DNA of 6,940 nt. It comes from Proteobacteria bacterium UBA1847. GTDB lineage: Bacteria; Pseudomonadota; Gammaproteobacteria; Steroidobacterales; Woeseiaceae. A model generated the notes under the pieces. The model was not told the origin of the DNA, did no database searches, and worked only from the letters and a program-made list of their open reading frames with translations. Position 1 is the first letter of the stretch, and each line of letters opens with the position of its first letter. Of the stretch, positions 4,556 through 6,940 are shown piece by piece. The stretch lies in contig DDIP01000431.1 in the NCBI GenBank assembly GCA_002338605.1, positions 1-6,940 on the forward strand, given 5' to 3'. Made by a program: the position numbers and the translations under genes.

Positions 4556-6931
4556 ATGTCCAAACGATTGGGTGCTGAAACCAGCACAACTATTTGCCCT
4601 AGGCGATCGCAGATTGCCATGGCGGTATCCGTAGCGCTGATGTCGACGGTTGCCACATCGCCGCTGAATGCGCAAACACTGGAAGAAATCGTGGTCACGG
4701 CGACCAAGCGCGACGAATCGGTTCAGGACGTCCCGCTTGCCATTACAGCGTTCTCCGGTGACTTCACTCGCAACGTGAACCTGGACGACATCAAGGATCT
4801 GATTTCCTTTACGCCCGGCGTTACCGGTAACAGCAAGGACAGTTTCATCGACGCAGTCAGCATTCGCGGCGTCCGCACTCAGGATTTCGGCGTTGGCGGC
4901 GATCCGTCCGCTGCATTCTTCAAGAACAACCTGTATGAAGGACGCAACGGTGTCGTCGTTACGAGTCTTTACGACGTCGAACGATCCGAGGTCCTGCGCG
5001 GCCCACAGGGCTTCCTGTTTGGTCGCAACGCCATTGGTGGCGCATTCAGCGTCCATACGAAGAAGGCTGAGGTTGACGGCGGCTATTCAGGCTATGCCGA
5101 GCTTGATGTTGCCGAGCGCGGCCATCTCGTTGGTGAAGGCGCGCTGAACATCCCGGTGAACGACAATTTTGCGATGCGCATGGCGGCCTACTATTCAACC
5201 GAAGATGGCTATGTCAAGAATTTTGCCGGCGGACCGGACCTGATCGCGCACGACAAGGTCGCCGTGCGCTGGTCAACCACCTACGAGACCGATCGCCTTA
5301 GCGTGCAAACCATGCTCGAGTACGAAGATCGTGAGCAGTCCGGGTCGGTTTATCGTGCCATCGACAATAGCCGGCTTGCCGACATCGAGGCGGCGACCGG
5401 CCTGACCTACACGCGGCCGGTTGGCGGCAGAAACGTCAGCAGCGAGCTCTTCGACCCGCGGGACGACTCCACGATAACGACGTTTGGTTTGCAAATCGAC
5501 TATGACCTGGATTTCGCAACGTTCGAATCGACCACCGGCTTCAAGGATCACGACTACTTCTATACCGAAGATTATGACGGAACGGACCTGTACCTGGGCC
5601 ACTACACCCAGGACCAGAGCGGTGACTATTTCCAGCAGGAGTTCAAACTGGTGTCATCCGGTGACAGTGATCTGTCATGGTACGCGGGTGTTTCGTTTTA
5701 CCAGGAAAACATCGACGTCATGTTCGCCAACGCCGGCAGCGAGGAAGCCTTTTGTGCCTACTACGGTGCGTACTACGGCTACACGGATTGCGCGAGCTAT
5801 GTCGGCTACTGGTCCTACGTCTACGGCATACCGGCATTTACGCCGAGTTCTGATGGCCTCTTGAATGAAACCAGCCGCGCCAAAGGCGACTACCAGGGCT
5901 GGGCCGCATATGTCGACTTGAGTTACCAGATCAATGACGAATGGGATGCGAGCATTGGCGTACGCTATACCTATGATGAAAAGACGTTTTCCAACAACGT
6001 CTTTCCGGTCGAGAGCGACATTGGTCCCTACTTTTTATACGGATTCATAACCGACGGTGCGATTACCGATACCAGGGACTGGAACGACACGTCGCCACGA
6101 TTCATTTTGCGTTACCGGCCGAATGACAACACGGTGGTCTATGCCAGCGCTACCCGTGGCGGCAAGTCCGGTGGCTTCGGCACGTTCTCGGTGATCAACA
6201 GCAATGACCCGAGTGAAGACACGTTCCAGTGGTTCGGCGACGGCGCAGATGCCCCGTTTTCCCAGGCCGACGGCTATCGTCCGGGGTTCTTCCGCCCGGA
6301 AACAGTCTGGTCGTATGAGGTCGGCTACAAGGGCACCGTCTTCAACGATCAGGCCAACCTGAACGTGCTGGCGTTCGTCTACGATTATGAAGACCTCCAG
6401 GTGAACTACTTCGATGGCGGTGCCCGCGTTGGCAATACGGAAAAAGCGGAAGGCCGCGGCGTTGAGGCCAGTATCACGGCGGCTCTGGGCGACAACTTTG
6501 ACCTCTACGCCAGCGCCGGCTGGCTGGACACCGAAGCATTCGGTCTGGACTTCGTTTGCGAGACGCCCGGGGCGTGTGAGGGCAGCTCGCTGTTCTGGGC
6601 ACCGGAGATTTCCGGGTCGCTCGCGCTCACCGGTACCTTCCCTCGCGGCAGTGGCGAATTCTTTGGCAGTGTCGAGATGTTCTGGGAAAGCGAGCGTGGC
6701 CGCGGCTACGACAATATCGCGGAATCCGAGAACCCGGCCTACCAGGACTGGTCTGCCCGCCTCGGCTATCGCTTTGCCAACAACTGGACGGTCACCGGCT
6801 ACGTCGAGAACCTGACCGATGAGCTGTACTACGACGGCTCTGCGAATAACAGTGCCATTGCACCGGCGTTCTTCTTTGGCCCGAGCCGGCCCAGAACGTT
6901 CGGACTCAGAATCGGGTATGACTGGGATTGA
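4556..6931 (+). CDS. TonB-dependent outer-membrane receptor
   Basis: This 791-residue receptor is complete. A signal peptide with a long, Arg-containing N-region (1-19) and hydrophobic core (about 20-33) ends near LNA/Q (39/40). The TonB box region LEEIVVTATK (42-51) follows at once. The plug domain (about 55-170) shows VQDVPLAITAF, ISFTPGV, SIRGV and the hallmark EVLRGPQGFLFGRNAIGGAF (145-164). The rest is a beta-barrel of alternating aromatic strands with acidic loops, including YVENLTDELYYD (749-760) and a last strand TFGLRIGYDW (781-790). The chain ends Trp-Asp rather than the usual terminal Phe. Two Cys pairs lie in probable surface loops, C400/C412 and C668/C674. The C400 loop is exceptionally Tyr-rich. 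Such receptors import siderophores, vitamins, glycans or other large nutrients using TonB energy; the substrate here is unknown. It is divergent from the NhaC-type antiporter, sharing a 131-bp control region, so linked transport is possible. Confidence 0.95.
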   Translation: MSKRLGAETSTTICPRRSQIAMAVSVALMSTVATSPLNAQTLEEIVVTATKRDESVQDVPLAITAFSGDFTRNVNLDDIKDLISFTPGVTGNSKDSFIDAVSIRGVRTQDFGVGGDPSAAFFKNNLYEGRNGVVVTSLYDVERSEVLRGPQGFLFGRNAIGGAFSVHTKKAEVDGGYSGYAELDVAERGHLVGEGALNIPVNDNFAMRMAAYYSTEDGYVKNFAGGPDLIAHDKVAVRWSTTYETDRLSVQTMLEYEDREQSGSVYRAIDNSRLADIEAATGLTYTRPVGGRNVSSELFDPRDDSTITTFGLQIDYDLDFATFESTTGFKDHDYFYTEDYDGTDLYLGHYTQDQSGDYFQQEFKLVSSGDSDLSWYAGVSFYQENIDVMFANAGSEEAFCAYYGAYYGYTDCASYVGYWSYVYGIPAFTPSSDGLLNETSRAKGDYQGWAAYVDLSYQINDEWDASIGVRYTYDEKTFSNNVFPVESDIGPYFLYGFITDGAITDTRDWNDTSPRFILRYRPNDNTVVYASATRGGKSGGFGTFSVINSNDPSEDTFQWFGDGADAPFSQADGYRPGFFRPETVWSYEVGYKGTVFNDQANLNVLAFVYDYEDLQVNYFDGGARVGNTEKAEGRGVEASITAALGDNFDLYASAGWLDTEAFGLDFVCETPGACEGSSLFWAPEISGSLALTGTFPRGSGEFFGSVEMFWESERGRGYDNIAESENPAYQDWSARLGYRFANNWTVTGYVENLTDELYYDGSANNSAIAPAFFFGPSRPRTFGLRIGYDWD
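5756..5779 (+). repeat. In-frame 12-bp tandem duplication encoding AYYG-AYYG
   Basis: Codons 401-404 and 405-408 of the receptor repeat as Ala-Tyr-Tyr-Gly twice, with DNA copies differing only at third positions of the Ala and Gly codons. It lies in the Tyr-rich loop between Cys400 and Cys412 and looks like a small duplication that lengthened a surface loop. Confidence 0.6.
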
Positions 6932-6940
6932 ACCTGCCAT

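Noticed and set aside
6035..6940. 301-codon minus-strand open frame opposite the receptor
   Set aside because: It is a shadow of the receptor reading frame. The receptor has a signal peptide, TonB box, plug and barrel motifs over the same DNA.

Overview
The window looks like chromosomal DNA of a Gram-negative, probably marine or environmental gammaproteobacterium. The support is a lipoprotein signal with a lipobox, a TonB-dependent outer-membrane receptor, a NhaC-type inner-membrane antiporter, moderately GC-rich genes and free use of GTG and TTG starts. The taxonomic placement is inference. No RNA genes, insertion sequences, CRISPR arrays or phage genes were seen.

Left end (1-481, minus strand): the first 160 codons of a PQQ-dependent sugar dehydrogenase (GSDH/YliI-like) exported as a lipoprotein. 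The gene runs off the left edge. A 281-bp divergent region (482-762) separates it from a plus-strand Fic gene. That region holds the most striking structure in the window. It is an ordered array of four 25-bp dyad units, TCGACAT-N11-ATGTCGA, starting at 589, 629, 659 and 699, with degenerate or half units at 559 and 729, so the starts step 30/40/30/40/30 bp. The array is also a diverged 70-bp tandem duplication. It ends 13 bp before the fic Shine-Dalgarno, so it is very likely an operator array.

Centre (763-3040, plus strand): a class II Fic adenylyltransferase (SoFic-like) with an intact inhibitory helix, an intact catalytic motif and a C-terminal winged helix. It is followed by an unrecognised six-TM membrane protein built from three related helical hairpins, and then a possible 33-residue single-TM microprotein. 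All three lie on the same strand with 80-92 bp gaps, so they may be co-transcribed or separately promoted.

Right half (3057-6931): a minus-strand NhaC-family antiporter, convergent with the central group, and a divergent plus-strand TonB-dependent receptor. The two share a 131-bp intergenic region containing two overlapping perfect inverted repeats. The pairing suggests, without proving, a coordinated outer- and inner-membrane transport step. The best candidates for something undescribed are the fic operator array and the hairpin-repeat membrane protein next to Fic.
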